Both the position numbers and the translations under genes were made by a program. From NCBI RefSeq assembly GCF_018966525.1, contig NZ_CP076607.1, forward strand, positions 62,001 through 126,000: a DNA stretch of 64,000 bases, in the 5' to 3' direction. This stretch comes from Paenibacillus sophorae. Its GTDB lineage: Bacteria > Bacillota > Bacilli > Paenibacillales > Paenibacillaceae. Shown piece after piece: positions 13,202 to 21,718 of this stretch (the stretch's first letter is position 1; each line of letters opens with the position of its first letter). The notes beneath the pieces are model-generated. The model did no database searches and was not told the DNA's origin. It saw only the letters and a list, made by a program, of their open reading frames with translations.

Positions 13202-13241
13202 TCTTAAGAACTGCGAGGGTCTTTTCTTAAGATTTTCTTAA
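13202..13241 (-). promoter_or_regulatory. Candidate response-regulator binding repeats
   Basis: On the minus strand TTAAGA occurs at 13236-13241 and 13225-13230, an exact hexamer-N5-hexamer with 11-bp period, as used by OmpR-family regulators. A third copy is at 13202-13207. They overlap the end of the kinase gene and precede the HAMP protein gene, so they could drive internal control of the last two genes of the operon. No clear -10 was found. Confidence 0.4.
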
Positions 13242-14366
13242 TAGTGGTTCAGGCGTCCCTTCCTCGCATAAGGGGAAACGGGTGATAAAATCGGTCCGGC
13301 TCATATCGCTTTGCGCGGAAATAATACCGTTGTGACGCTCGATAATCCCTTTGGCAATGGCCAGGCCCAGCCCCGAACCGCCGGTATGCTGCGAACGGGA
13401 GCGCTCCGCCCGGTAAAAGCGTTCAAAAATATGCGGCAGATCGCTCTCCGCAATCCGCTCACCGAAATTACGGATTCGCACCACCGCTTCATCGCCTTCC
13501 CGGCTGAGTCCGATCTCCACTCTCTTGCCCTCTTTTCCGTAGCGGATCGCATTGATAATCAAATTCTCAAAGGTACGGACCAGCTCATGGGGAGACGCCA
13601 TTATCCACAGACGGTCGGCGTTATCCTCAATTCGATAAGTCATGCCGGCCTGCTCCAGCGCGGGAACTGATTCCTCCGCCAGTTGGCGCATAAATGCCTT
13701 CAAATCAAGCTTTTGCAAAGCCAGCGGCAGTCCTCCACTGTTCACACGGGTATATTCGAACAAGTCGTCAATCAGCTTTTGCAGCACCAATGTTTTCTGA
13801 TAGGCGATGCTCACATAATAACGCATTTCGGCCTCTTCCCGGCAGCGGTCGCGCTCAATGTATTCCAGAAACCCGAGTATAGAGGTGAGCGGAGTCCGAA
13901 GATCATGGGAAACGCCGGTAATCAGGTCGGTTTTCGCATTTTCTGCCCTTCGTTCCTCCTCCAGGGAGCGCTGCAGCCGCTTGGCCATCTCGTTGATATT
14001 TTCAGCCAATACCCCCAATTCGTCTCCGGTACGGACCTCGATTCTGTGCGCCATTCCCACTCTGGTCATCTGCTGAATGCCCTGTGTGATTTCCTCCAGG
14101 TACACGACAATTTTGCGCGTATAAATAAAAAAGAACAGCAAAAAACTGGCGATTCCCACCGTCGTCAGCAAGGGAACGGAGCCAATGTGGTTAATGATCC
14201 ACCGGAGAATTCGGCGGTACGGAGCATTCGGAGGGCCTGAGTTCAAATATACCATCGAGTTCACTAACTGGTAGCAAGCCATCAGCAGCCCCGCCGCCGA
14301 CACACTGCTAAGCATAAAAGCCAGGATAAACTTCCACCGGATGGTAGCGATAAATTTGCCGTTCAT
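13227..14366 (-). CDS. Sensor histidine kinase, VanS/PhoR-like
   Basis: The 379-residue membrane kinase has TM1 (about 12-33), a short extracytoplasmic loop of roughly 30 residues, TM2 (about 63-82), a HAMP domain (83-135), a dimerisation domain with the phospho-accepting His154 in GVSHDLRTPLTS, the N-box (NLIINAIRYGK) and the ATP-binding G boxes (HIFERFYRAERS and GGSGLGLAIAKGI). The small sensor loop suggests intramembrane or membrane-proximal sensing. It follows its response regulator by 24 nt and precedes the HAMP protein and PBP genes. The cell-wall context suggests that envelope or antibiotic stress is sensed; the signal is not known. Confidence 0.92.
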   Translation of the reverse strand: MNGKFIATIRWKFILAFMLSSVSAAGLLMACYQLVNSMVYLNSGPPNAPYRRILRWIINHIGSVPLLTTVGIASFLLFFFIYTRKIVVYLEEITQGIQQMTRVGMAHRIEVRTGDELGVLAENINEMAKRLQRSLEEERRAENAKTDLITGVSHDLRTPLTSILGFLEYIERDRCREEAEMRYYVSIAYQKTLVLQKLIDDLFEYTRVNSGGLPLALQKLDLKAFMRQLAEESVPALEQAGMTYRIEDNADRLWIMASPHELVRTFENLIINAIRYGKEGKRVEIGLSREGDEAVVRIRNFGERIAESDLPHIFERFYRAERSRSQHTGGSGLGLAIAKGIIERHNGIISAQSDMSRTDFITRFPLCEEGTPEPLLRKS

Positions 14367-14390
14367 ACGGGTATCCCGCCTTTCGTCTCT

Positions 14391-15098
14391 TTAGGATGGA
14401 CCGTCCAGCTTGTAACCGACTCCCCAGACAGTCTGGATGTAACGAGGACGCTTCGGATCGAGCTCGATTTTCTCCCGGATATTGCGAATATGCACCATGA
14501 CCGTGTTTCCCCCGTCAAGAAAAGGCTCATTCCACAGGCTGCGATAAATCTGCTCCATGCTCAGCACTTGACCCTGATGACGGGCCAGCAGCTCCAGAAT
14601 GGCGAACTCCCGGGGTGTCAGCTTAACCTTGCGGCCATCCACGCTGACTTCATGCTTCGCTGTGTCGATAAGCAAATCCTCGAACTGAAGCTCATGATCG
14701 CTTTTGCGGGCGGGAAGATCCCTGTTCCATTTATGGTAGCGGCGAAGCTGAGATTTGGCCCGGGCCACAATTTCCAGCGGATTAAACGGCTTGCCGACAT
14801 AATCGTCCGCGCCGAGGCTGAGACCTGTAATTTTGTCCATGTCGGTATTTTTAGCGGACAGCATAATAATCGGCATATTCCGGTCCTCGCGAATTTTCAG
14901 GCATGCGGCAATCCCGTCCATCCGCGGCATCATAACATCCAGAATAATCAGATCCACATCCTCTTGTTCCAGACATTCCAATGCCTCCAGGCCGTTATAG
15001 GCTTTTAGCAGCCGATAGCCCTCATTGTTAAAATAAATCTCAAGCAGTTCCACAATTTCTTTCTCGTCATCTACCAGCAATATCGTATCCTGCTTCAC
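14391..15098 (-). CDS. OmpR-family response regulator
   Basis: The 235-residue protein has a receiver domain (residues 4-118) with Asp10/Asp11, the phospho-acceptor Asp54 in IILDVMMPRMDG, Ser81 and Lys103, then a winged-helix DNA-binding domain (about 135-233) ending in the typical VWGVGYKLD. The start is GTG at 15098, with AGGAGG nine bases upstream; no closer ATG exists. It is the first gene of a four-gene operon with the kinase, the HAMP protein and the PBP. The divergent oxidoreductase gene starts about 195 nt away, so the shared intergenic region may hold both promoters. Confidence 0.94.
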   Translation of the reverse strand: MKQDTILLVDDEKEIVELLEIYFNNEGYRLLKAYNGLEALECLEQEDVDLIILDVMMPRMDGIAACLKIREDRNMPIIMLSAKNTDMDKITGLSLGADDYVGKPFNPLEIVARAKSQLRRYHKWNRDLPARKSDHELQFEDLLIDTAKHEVSVDGRKVKLTPREFAILELLARHQGQVLSMEQIYRSLWNEPFLDGGNTVMVHIRNIREKIELDPKRPRYIQTVWGVGYKLDGPS

Positions 15099-15292
15099 AG
15101 CGGACAGCCTCCTCTTGTGCTATAAGCATTACCCTCTTCATCTTACCAGAAAATGTCCATTCCAGAAGTACAATCGTTGGGGGAGGATGACCCCTGTAGA
15201 TCTGTGTTCAAGTATTATCAACGACTGCCTTTTGCGTTACAATTAATTAAAACTTGAAATATCATCTGTTCAAAAGGACAGGAGGAAGCACA

Positions 15293-16561
15293 ATGCTAAA
15301 ACAATCGCTGGCGCGCGTTCGGAAAGGCTACGGGAAAAAGCTAGTCTCCATTCATGCATGGAATGCCTGGCTTGTGCTGTTCTTGGCTATAAGCGGTTTG
15401 ATGCTCCTGGGCGCATTTTGGCGGGAATGGCTGGGGGAAGGCAGAGTCTGGCTAAAATGGGGGCATACCCTGGCCGGGCTGGCCCTGCTCGCTCCGGTGA
15501 TCTATTACCTGCTGCTGGCGGCCAAGCATTGGAAACGACTGAAGGGGAAGACGGCGCAAAAAGCCAATGTCATCACGGTGCTCACGCTGCTGTTCGGCTG
15601 GATTGTGTCAGGGATTGTGCTTTGGCAGTATAAAGCCTTCGGTCCTCGGGCGGCCAATGCCGCGCTGCTGGCGCATGATCTTTTCACCTGGATTGGACTG
15701 CCGATTATTATTTACCATTCGATTACCCGCACCCGCTGGCTTAAAGAACCGGACAAACGGTCGATTCGCCCGGAGCAAGAAACCAAAGACACAGCAGTTT
15801 CCAATGGAACGGAAAAAGGGCTCCAGCATCCCCAGCCTATTTACACGCGGCGCGGATTTCTTAAAGCTGCCGTCGGCGCAGGGCTGGCGGTCACGCTCGG
15901 GCCTACTTTCGTCCGCTGGATGGGTCGGTCGCTGCAGCTGCCTTCAGCGGGAGAGTCAACGGTGGCCAATGCCAACCGGCTCCTGCCCGACCCTATTCCG
16001 CTGCCGCAGTCTTCCCCGCCGATCGGCGGAGGCGCTGAAGGGCATTTCCGCATCTATACGGTGACGGACATCCCTTCCTTCGACAATTCCAATTGGTTTT
16101 TTAAGGTCGACGGTCTGGTGGACAATAAGCTGAGCTGGAACTGGGAGCAGTTCGTCAAGCTTCAGCGGGAGGTTCAGGTGAGCGATTTTCACTGCATCAC
16201 AGGCTGGTCGGTCTATAAAAATACATGGGAGGGAATCCCGCTTGCGAAGCTTATGGACATGGCTGATGTGCAGAGTACAGCCACAAGCGTCAAATTTTAT
16301 TCCGGAGACGGCGTTTACACCGACTCGCTTACCCTGGAGCAAGCGCGTATGGACGATGTGCTAGTCGCCGTTATGCACGACGGCAAGCCCATTTCCAATG
16401 AGCTGGGCGGTCCCGTGCGGCTTATCGTTCCGCAAATGTATGCCTACAAATCGGTGAAATGGCTCAATCGCATTGAACTGATCGAAGGCGACCATGTCGG
16501 CTACTGGGAACAACGGGGATACGATGTCGACGCCTGGCTGCCGGGGAAAGAGAAAATATAA
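15293..16561 (+). CDS. Membrane-fused molybdopterin oxidoreductase (YedY/MsrP-like) with cytochrome b domain
   Basis: The N-terminal 150 residues contain four membrane helices with His21, His58, His128 and His142, placed like heme ligands of a di-heme b-type cytochrome. An arginine pair in YTRRGFLKAA (Arg186-Arg187) follows, which fits a Tat motif lying internally, and then a hydrophobic stretch. The C-terminal domain (about 255-420) is of the sulfite-oxidase molybdopterin type, with the probable Mo-ligand Cys301 in SDFHCITGWSVY. The ATG at 15293 has GGAGG (15281-15285) with 7-nt spacing and is preferred over an upstream in-frame ATG at 15254. In Gram-negatives the catalytic MsrP and heme subunit MsrQ are separate proteins; here the two functions appear joined. 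The substrate (protein methionine sulfoxide, sulfite or other) is unknown. Confidence 0.85.
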   Translation: MLKQSLARVRKGYGKKLVSIHAWNAWLVLFLAISGLMLLGAFWREWLGEGRVWLKWGHTLAGLALLAPVIYYLLLAAKHWKRLKGKTAQKANVITVLTLLFGWIVSGIVLWQYKAFGPRAANAALLAHDLFTWIGLPIIIYHSITRTRWLKEPDKRSIRPEQETKDTAVSNGTEKGLQHPQPIYTRRGFLKAAVGAGLAVTLGPTFVRWMGRSLQLPSAGESTVANANRLLPDPIPLPQSSPPIGGGAEGHFRIYTVTDIPSFDNSNWFFKVDGLVDNKLSWNWEQFVKLQREVQVSDFHCITGWSVYKNTWEGIPLAKLMDMADVQSTATSVKFYSGDGVYTDSLTLEQARMDDVLVAVMHDGKPISNELGGPVRLIVPQMYAYKSVKWLNRIELIEGDHVGYWEQRGYDVDAWLPGKEKI

Positions 16562-16654
16562 CAAGAAGAAACGCCTGACGCCGTCTGCAGGTACGTTTCT
16601 CGTAAAAATATAAGACCAAACGATAGGCGCGAAGCTTATAAAGTCTTATATTTC

Positions 16655-16699
16655 AAAAAAGGCTTGTCCGCAAGAAAGATCTCTCTCCCCGGACAAGCC
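16655..16699 (-). terminator. Terminator after the lipoprotein gene
   Basis: On the minus strand GGCTTGTCC ... GGACAAGCC forms a strong stem with a roughly 20-nt loop, followed by TTTTTT. It ends the phosphatase-ABC-lipoprotein operon. Confidence 0.88.
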
Positions 16700-16703
16700 T
16701 CCA

Positions 16704-16745
16704 TTTAGAACCAGTGCTACTCCTTTAGAACCAGTGCTACTCCTT
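16704..16745. repeat. 20-bp exact tandem duplication at the lipoprotein stop codon
   Basis: The unit TTAGAACCAGTGCTACTCCT occurs twice head to tail with period 20. On the minus strand each copy reads AAGGAGTAG..., so the duplication copies the stop codon region. It has no coding effect. Confidence 0.95.
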
Positions 16746-17795
16746 GATTTCCTCAAAGGATGCGTCGTACAGCCGGAACATGGTCTTGTATCCCGACTCG
16801 TCGATCTTAATCCCCACCTCAAGCCGTCCCGTCACCTGCAGCGGACCCGATTTATGCCTCAGCTTAATATCGTCCGGCACAAATACAATCATAATCTTGT
16901 TCCAGTACGTTTCGTCCCCGTTGTCAAAAGGACATTCGGCTCCAGGCTGAGGGATCAGCAGGAACCAGTGCTTTTCGAAGGAAAGCACCTCGCCCATAAA
17001 GCCTTTGATGGTCACTTTGCTTTTGCTCTCGCTGAGGTCCCAGAAACGCTCCGACGGCCGGGTCTGGTCGCCCCCGTCAAAAAATTCCGACCAGCCGATC
17101 TTTACCGTGCCTGACGGGTTCCCGTCATCCGAGCTTTTGGCCGCCGTCTCTCCTCCAGCATTCGGCGGAGCAACAGAAGCTGCTACCTCCGTCTTGCTGC
17201 CGTTGTCAGCATAAGCTGACGGCGAAGGCGAAGCAGAGACCGGCTTACGCGTAGGAGAAGGAGCGGCGGAAGCAGACGCTTTCCGGTTAGAACCGGATGG
17301 CTTGGCCTCGGCGCTTTGGGCGGGAAGAACCGCAGGCTTGGAGCTGGCAATTGCCTTCTGCCCTCCAGAAGAAGGCGTTGCTTTGGCCGATTTTGTCTCT
17401 GAAGCCGAAGCTTCGGCCTTAGGGATCGGCGTTGGCTTCGTATCCGGCGAAGCCAATGCAGATGACGCCGGAGATGGTGCTGCAGAGCCGGTAACGGCGG
17501 TAATGGAGCCCGGGGACGGTTCGGCAGACGGGATAGCGGCAGTGGCGGCACCCGGAGAAGGAGAAGCGGCCGGGGAAACTTCAGGCGAAGAAGAATCCCC
17601 GCCAGCAGCAGAATCTCCGGCTGCCTTCCTATCCTCATTTACCTGGGAATTATCTTGTTCTTCAGCAGATACCGAGGTGTTCTGAACCGACGAAAACGAA
17701 GACGCCGACGTCTCTTGCCCATCCTTGCCGCATGCGGACAGCAATAGGGTAAGGCATACAGCCGCGGCGGTCAGAAACTTTTGTCTTGTCTTCAT
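16737..17795 (-). CDS. Lipoprotein with Ser/Ala/Pro-rich linker and DUF3299-like domain
   Basis: The 352-residue protein has a lipoprotein signal with the lipobox LLSAC (Cys22). A linker of about 200 residues follows, rich in Ser, Ala, Pro and Lys, and then a C-terminal globular domain (about 226-352). This domain (VTIKGFMGEVLSFEKH, FLLIPQPGAECPF, a later MIVFVPDD, and a final VTGRLEVG and DESGYKTMFRL) resembles the DUF3299 family found beside zinc-linked ABC transporters of gamma-proteobacteria (PA4066-like). It is the last gene of an operon with an ABC permease and ATPase, 15 nt after the permease stop. A role as a surface-tethered metal or substrate-handling partner of the transporter is inferred. 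The family match is from memory of motifs and needs a profile search. Confidence 0.75.
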   Translation of the reverse strand: MKTRQKFLTAAAVCLTLLLSACGKDGQETSASSFSSVQNTSVSAEEQDNSQVNEDRKAAGDSAAGGDSSSPEVSPAASPSPGAATAAIPSAEPSPGSITAVTGSAAPSPASSALASPDTKPTPIPKAEASASETKSAKATPSSGGQKAIASSKPAVLPAQSAEAKPSGSNRKASASAAPSPTRKPVSASPSPSAYADNGSKTEVAASVAPPNAGGETAAKSSDDGNPSGTVKIGWSEFFDGGDQTRPSERFWDLSESKSKVTIKGFMGEVLSFEKHWFLLIPQPGAECPFDNGDETYWNKIMIVFVPDDIKLRHKSGPLQVTGRLEVGIKIDESGYKTMFRLYDASFEEIKE

Positions 17796-17810
17796 AAGGC
17801 AGCCTACCTC

Positions 17811-19043
17811 CTAAGATTTAAACAAAGCGAGCGGGTGAAGCCGGTACATCCGGAAGGCGGGAATCAGCGAGGCGAGCAGCCCAATTGCAATCGTTCCCGC
17901 GGCAATCCAGCCGTGTTCGGCGTTCCACAAATAAGGGTCTATTCGGACTCCCGCTTTGGCAAAGAGTACTTCCTTAAACAGCAGTGCGGCTAAATGTCCC
18001 GCAAGAAAACCCGCGGCCAGACCCGTCAGCGTCAGGATCAGACCTTCACTAATAAGCGTCATCCATACATAGCTCTTCGGCTTGCCCAACAGCCGCAGCA
18101 GACCGGCATCTTTGGTGCGCTCTCCGGCGGCGGCGATCAAGGACAGCAGAATCGTAATCGCAGCAAGAAGCACACACAGACCGGCCAATATTTCGACAAG
18201 CCGGGAACCTTGATCGACCGCGTTCACTACATCAGACACGGCCTTGCTTGTATAAGCAGCCTGAACTCCGCCGTTACCATCAAGCGTCTGCTTCAGATTA
18301 TGCGCACCAAGGAGAGTTGACGGCTTGACCAGAACGGCCGTGATCTCGCGGTCTTCCCCTTGAAGCTCATGAACCGCCCAAGCATAATCGACGGTAGTGA
18401 ACACCGCTCTGTCATCCGGTGTGTTTAGCGTGGGCAGAATACCAGTCACCGTATATAAAAAACCTTCATGCGAATGTTCTTCCGTTTCCCCTTCACCGGC
18501 GTGGCCCCCGGTCTCCTCTTCGCCGGAATGTTGCCCTTCTTCCTCCACAAGTCCATGGGCCCCCGTGAACGTATCACCCACATGCAGACCGAGAGTTTGG
18601 GCAACATGCGATCCGACAACCGCTTCTCCCATCTTCGTATACAGCGCGCCTTCTTTCAGCGTGCGGTCGCCGTACCGTGTCAGAAAATACTCCGGATCGA
18701 TGCCGACTACCGGAAATCCGTTGTAATTATCCCCGGTCGTCATAGCATACGCCTTGTCCACGCCCGAATCGCGCCGCGCCTCTTCCAGCACGTTCGCCGG
18801 AATGTTCCCGGTAGGCGCACCAATATGATAGAAAGTATTCAGCACTAGCTGTGTTTCGCTGCCCTGTGCGCCAATGACGAGATCGAATGGACCGTATCCC
18901 TTTTCCGCCCCCTGTTCGACGCTGTCCCGGAAAAGCGAGAACAGGACGATAAAAGCGACGGTCGCCCCGATCGCGCAGACGGTAAGAAAAGAGAGAAAAA
19001 GCCGATGGCGGATATTGCGCAGCGACAATGAAAAAAGATTCAT
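17811..19043 (-). CDS. FtsX/MacB-type ABC permease with His-rich loop
   Basis: The 410-residue permease has one N-terminal helix (about 14-38), a large extracytoplasmic domain, and three C-terminal helices, the MacB/LolC layout. The segment GPFDLVIGAQGSETQLVLNT and the following HIGAPTGNI are typical of the permeases that accompany DUF3299 proteins in zinc-responsive operons (PA4065-like). The extracytoplasmic domain carries a His/Glu-rich loop (residues 163-193, with His163, 172, 181, 190 and 192), which looks metal-binding. The start overlaps the ATPase stop by 4 bases. Substrate and direction of transport are not proven; zinc handling is an inference from the loop, the neighbour family and the alkaline phosphatase in the same operon. 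Confidence 0.85.
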   Translation of the reverse strand: MNLFSLSLRNIRHRLFLSFLTVCAIGATVAFIVLFSLFRDSVEQGAEKGYGPFDLVIGAQGSETQLVLNTFYHIGAPTGNIPANVLEEARRDSGVDKAYAMTTGDNYNGFPVVGIDPEYFLTRYGDRTLKEGALYTKMGEAVVGSHVAQTLGLHVGDTFTGAHGLVEEEGQHSGEEETGGHAGEGETEEHSHEGFLYTVTGILPTLNTPDDRAVFTTVDYAWAVHELQGEDREITAVLVKPSTLLGAHNLKQTLDGNGGVQAAYTSKAVSDVVNAVDQGSRLVEILAGLCVLLAAITILLSLIAAAGERTKDAGLLRLLGKPKSYVWMTLISEGLILTLTGLAAGFLAGHLAALLFKEVLFAKAGVRIDPYLWNAEHGWIAAGTIAIGLLASLIPAFRMYRLHPLALFKS

Positions 19044-19756
19044 CCGTTGCTTACCTCCTGTGCGCCGCCCCTTCCGGCTTGATGCTCAGTATGCTTCCGA
19101 ACACGGTTCAGCTCCCTTATATCCAGACATTTCGGAAAGCGTTCCGCCATGTTCAGGTCATGCGTGACGACAATCAGGGTCTGCTGCCCGGAAGAGCTCA
19201 GATCGAGCAGAAGCCGCGAAATTTCATCGGCGGTCTCCCAGTCCAGACTGCCGGTGGGCTCATCCGCAAGCAAGAGCGGCGGATTGTTCACAAGTGCGCG
19301 GACAATCGCCACCCGCTGCTGCTGACCCCGGGATAGCTGGGAAGGCATATGCTTCGCCCGGTCCGCCAGGCCTACTCTCTCAAGCCACTCAGAGATGAGC
19401 GTCTTCCTCCGCTTCGCCGGCATGCTGGCGCCCATTGCGATTTCGATATTCTGACTGGCGGTAAGAGATGGAATCAGATGGAAATCCTGCAGCACATAAC
19501 CGATGTGCAGTGAACGAAGCCGATCCCGCTGTGCCTCCGTCATGGTGTGCAGCGGCTGACCCTCCAAGTGAATCTCACCCTTGTCCGGCACCGCAATTCC
19601 GCTGATTAAATGGAGCAACGTGCTTTTACCGGACCCACTGGGTCCGGTAATTGCCACCTTTTCACCTTTTTCCACCTGCCAAGCGGGAATATCCAGAATC
19701 GGCAGACTGCGTCCGTCAATTCGGAAGCTTTTGTTCAGGCCGAAAATTTGCAGCAT
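19040..19756 (-). CDS. ABC transporter ATPase, LolD/MacB type
   Basis: The 238-residue nucleotide-binding subunit has Walker A GPSGSGKST (about residue 39-47), the Q-loop VLQDFHLIPSL, the signature LSRGQQQR, Walker B LLLADEPTGSLD and the switch His in VVTHD. It drives the FtsX-type permease encoded next, with which it overlaps by 4 bases. GGGGGAG lies 5 nt before the ATG. Only 12 nt separate it from the phosphatase stop codon, so the phosphatase and the transporter are probably on one mRNA. Confidence 0.93.
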   Translation of the reverse strand: MLQIFGLNKSFRIDGRSLPILDIPAWQVEKGEKVAITGPSGSGKSTLLHLISGIAVPDKGEIHLEGQPLHTMTEAQRDRLRSLHIGYVLQDFHLIPSLTASQNIEIAMGASMPAKRRKTLISEWLERVGLADRAKHMPSQLSRGQQQRVAIVRALVNNPPLLLADEPTGSLDWETADEISRLLLDLSSSGQQTLIVVTHDLNMAERFPKCLDIRELNRVRKHTEHQAGRGGAQEVSNG

Positions 19757-19768
19757 GCTTGCTCCCCC

Positions 19769-21490
19769 TTAACGCAGGACAATCCGTTCGGAGAGCGAAT
19801 CCCATTTCAGATTTTTGCCGGTTAACTGGCTGAAAGCGGACAGCGGAAGATATACGGTTCCGTTATCGTTATCTACCGTGAAAGAGACAGCCTTGCCGTT
19901 CAGAGTAGCTGTCAGAGCCGACATGTTGATATTCAGCGTGTTTTTGCCAAAAGCGGCCTTCGAGACGGATGATCCGCTGCTGTAGCTTCCTCCAAGGGCC
20001 TTAATCAGCGATGCTACAGGATACAGCACTTCATTCTCGCGATTGATTTTGAATTTCGGATATACATATTTCGATTGAAGCTCAGAGGATCTCTTGTCCA
20101 GATTGACCCCTACAATGGCTGCCGAAGCTCTGGCGATCTGGGTATTATCCACTTGGCCTTTCACTTTATTGGCGATTGGACCGTATGCCCATATTCCAAC
20201 ATCAACGGCGGAATGTCCGTGTCCGGACCAGCCAACGAGCAGTCTTTTGGAGATAACGGCATTGTAGGCGCCCTCCTGCTTGTAAGAGGAACCATCGCCT
20301 GCCAGGATTGCTTGCACCTCTTCGTCAGTCAGATCGGTAAAGCCGGTATTTTCCGCCACAATGCTGCGGATTTCCTCAGGAGTCTTGGCCTCGGCAAGCT
20401 TGCTGGCAATGGATTCCGAAGAATGCTTCTGCTTGTCCCACAGGTCGATATTCAGCTCATAGATGTTGTCGCGCGACAGGGACAAGCCGCCGGTTTCATG
20501 GTCCGCGGTCACGACTACGGATGTATTGCCGTCTTTCTTGGCGAACTCGATCGCGGTCTTAAAGGCAGCGTCGAAATCGAGTGTCTCCTGGATAAGCGTC
20601 GGAAAATCGTTGGCATGTCCGGCATGGTCGATCCGGCCGCCTTCGATCATCATGACAAAACCGTCCTTATCCTTGGACAAAATCTTCAATGCGGATGACG
20701 TCATTGCCGCCAAGCTTGGAATCTCAGCGGTACGGTCCGGGGTATAGGCGACATGGGAGCTGCCGAACAGACCCAGCGCTTTGGTGGTGGAAGCCGGAAG
20801 AGCCTTCAGCGCGCTCGTGTTCTCGACAACGGTATACCCTTTCGCTTTGAAATCAGGCAGGATATTTTTATCGGTCCGCTTGCCTTTCTCATCCTTTGTC
20901 ACAAAAAATTGCTTGCCCCCGCCGAACAGCACGTCCACGCCGCTATCCAGGTACTGGGAGGCAATGGCCGCTTCGTTATCCCGGTTGCGGACATGCGACG
21001 CATATACGGCAGGCGTCGCATGGGTAATCCGCGCGGTGGTTACGAGACCTGTCGCTTTGTCGCTGCTTACCGCCGCTTCAATAACGGAGGCGAAAGGCTT
21101 GGACGCATCTTCATTGGATACGCTGATGCCCGCATTGTATGTCTTATGGCCTGTGGCAAAAGCCGTTCCCGCGGAAGCGGAGTCCGTTACGACACCCGAC
21201 ACCACTTTGCCGCCGTCTTCGCCGCGATCCGCATATGTTGTGGCTTGTCCCACATAATAAGGGTCGAGATTAAGATGCTTGACTCCTTTTTTATACTGTT
21301 CATAATAACGCGTCGCCGAGATTTGCGCGGGTCCCATGCCGTCGCCAATCAGGACGATCAGATTCTTCGACGGGGCTTTTGCGGCCGCTTGTGTCTTGGA
21401 AGAACCTTTCGCCGCGTAGGCAAAACTTCCTGCGGAAAGGACAAGGCAGGCCAAACCGCCGATTGCAACTTTCTTCAGACCTTTGTTCAT
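19769..21490 (-). CDS. Secreted alkaline phosphatase with C-terminal stalk domain
   Basis: The 573-residue protein has a Sec signal peptide (cleavage likely after AYA, residue 26) and a PhoA-family catalytic domain. Metal-site and nucleophile motifs are intact: IGDGMGPAQ (Asp50), TDSASAGTA (nucleophile Ser104), EGGRIDHAGHAND, TADHETGG and SGHGHSAVDV. Residues 465-573 are an extra domain like the copper-amine-oxidase N-terminal 'stalk' domain often used by Paenibacillus secreted proteins, so the protein is longer than usual for the family. The known enzymes need two Zn and one Mg per subunit. It is the first gene of an operon with a putative metal ABC system. On the minus strand a TATACT (21561-21566) is a possible -10; AT-rich hexamers above it could be weak Pho boxes. 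Confidence 0.92.
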   Translation of the reverse strand: MNKGLKKVAIGGLACLVLSAGSFAYAAKGSSKTQAAAKAPSKNLIVLIGDGMGPAQISATRYYEQYKKGVKHLNLDPYYVGQATTYADRGEDGGKVVSGVVTDSASAGTAFATGHKTYNAGISVSNEDASKPFASVIEAAVSSDKATGLVTTARITHATPAVYASHVRNRDNEAAIASQYLDSGVDVLFGGGKQFFVTKDEKGKRTDKNILPDFKAKGYTVVENTSALKALPASTTKALGLFGSSHVAYTPDRTAEIPSLAAMTSSALKILSKDKDGFVMMIEGGRIDHAGHANDFPTLIQETLDFDAAFKTAIEFAKKDGNTSVVVTADHETGGLSLSRDNIYELNIDLWDKQKHSSESIASKLAEAKTPEEIRSIVAENTGFTDLTDEEVQAILAGDGSSYKQEGAYNAVISKRLLVGWSGHGHSAVDVGIWAYGPIANKVKGQVDNTQIARASAAIVGVNLDKRSSELQSKYVYPKFKINRENEVLYPVASLIKALGGSYSSGSSVSKAAFGKNTLNINMSALTATLNGKAVSFTVDNDNGTVYLPLSAFSQLTGKNLKWDSLSERIVLR

Positions 21491-21633
21491 TTTTTTATTT
21501 ACCCTCCCAGTAGTAAGTGATCAAACCTAGTCTAAGGGGAGAGTATTCGCTCCATGTAAAAGTATAGGCAGACTTGGATTAATTTTTATGAAAATAGCCT
21601 GTTTTTCTTACTTCAGTTGATCCGGGAAACGGC

Positions 21634-21685
21634 AAAAAGGGGGATGTCCCCAAAGTCTCGTTAATGACTTTGGGGTGCATCCCCT
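21634..21685 (-). terminator. Terminator after ligA
   Basis: On the minus strand GGGGATG-CA-CCCCAAAGTC pairs with GACTTTGGGG-A-CATCCCC, a long stem with a small internal bulge, followed by CTTTTTG. It lies 34 nt after the ligA stop and separates ligA from the phosphatase promoter. Confidence 0.9.
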
Positions 21686-21718
21686 AGCATAATTTTCATG
21701 GTAAAAATCCCCTGAATG

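Noticed and set aside
13683..14240. 185-codon plus-strand frame opposite the histidine kinase
   Set aside because: Covers the conserved H-box region of the kinase on the other strand; no RBS.
10461..15098. A VanR/VanS glycopeptide-resistance cluster
   Set aside because: The regulator pair is VanRS-like, but no D-Ala-D-Lac or D-Ala-D-Ser ligase, VanH or VanX gene is present; only a class A PBP follows.
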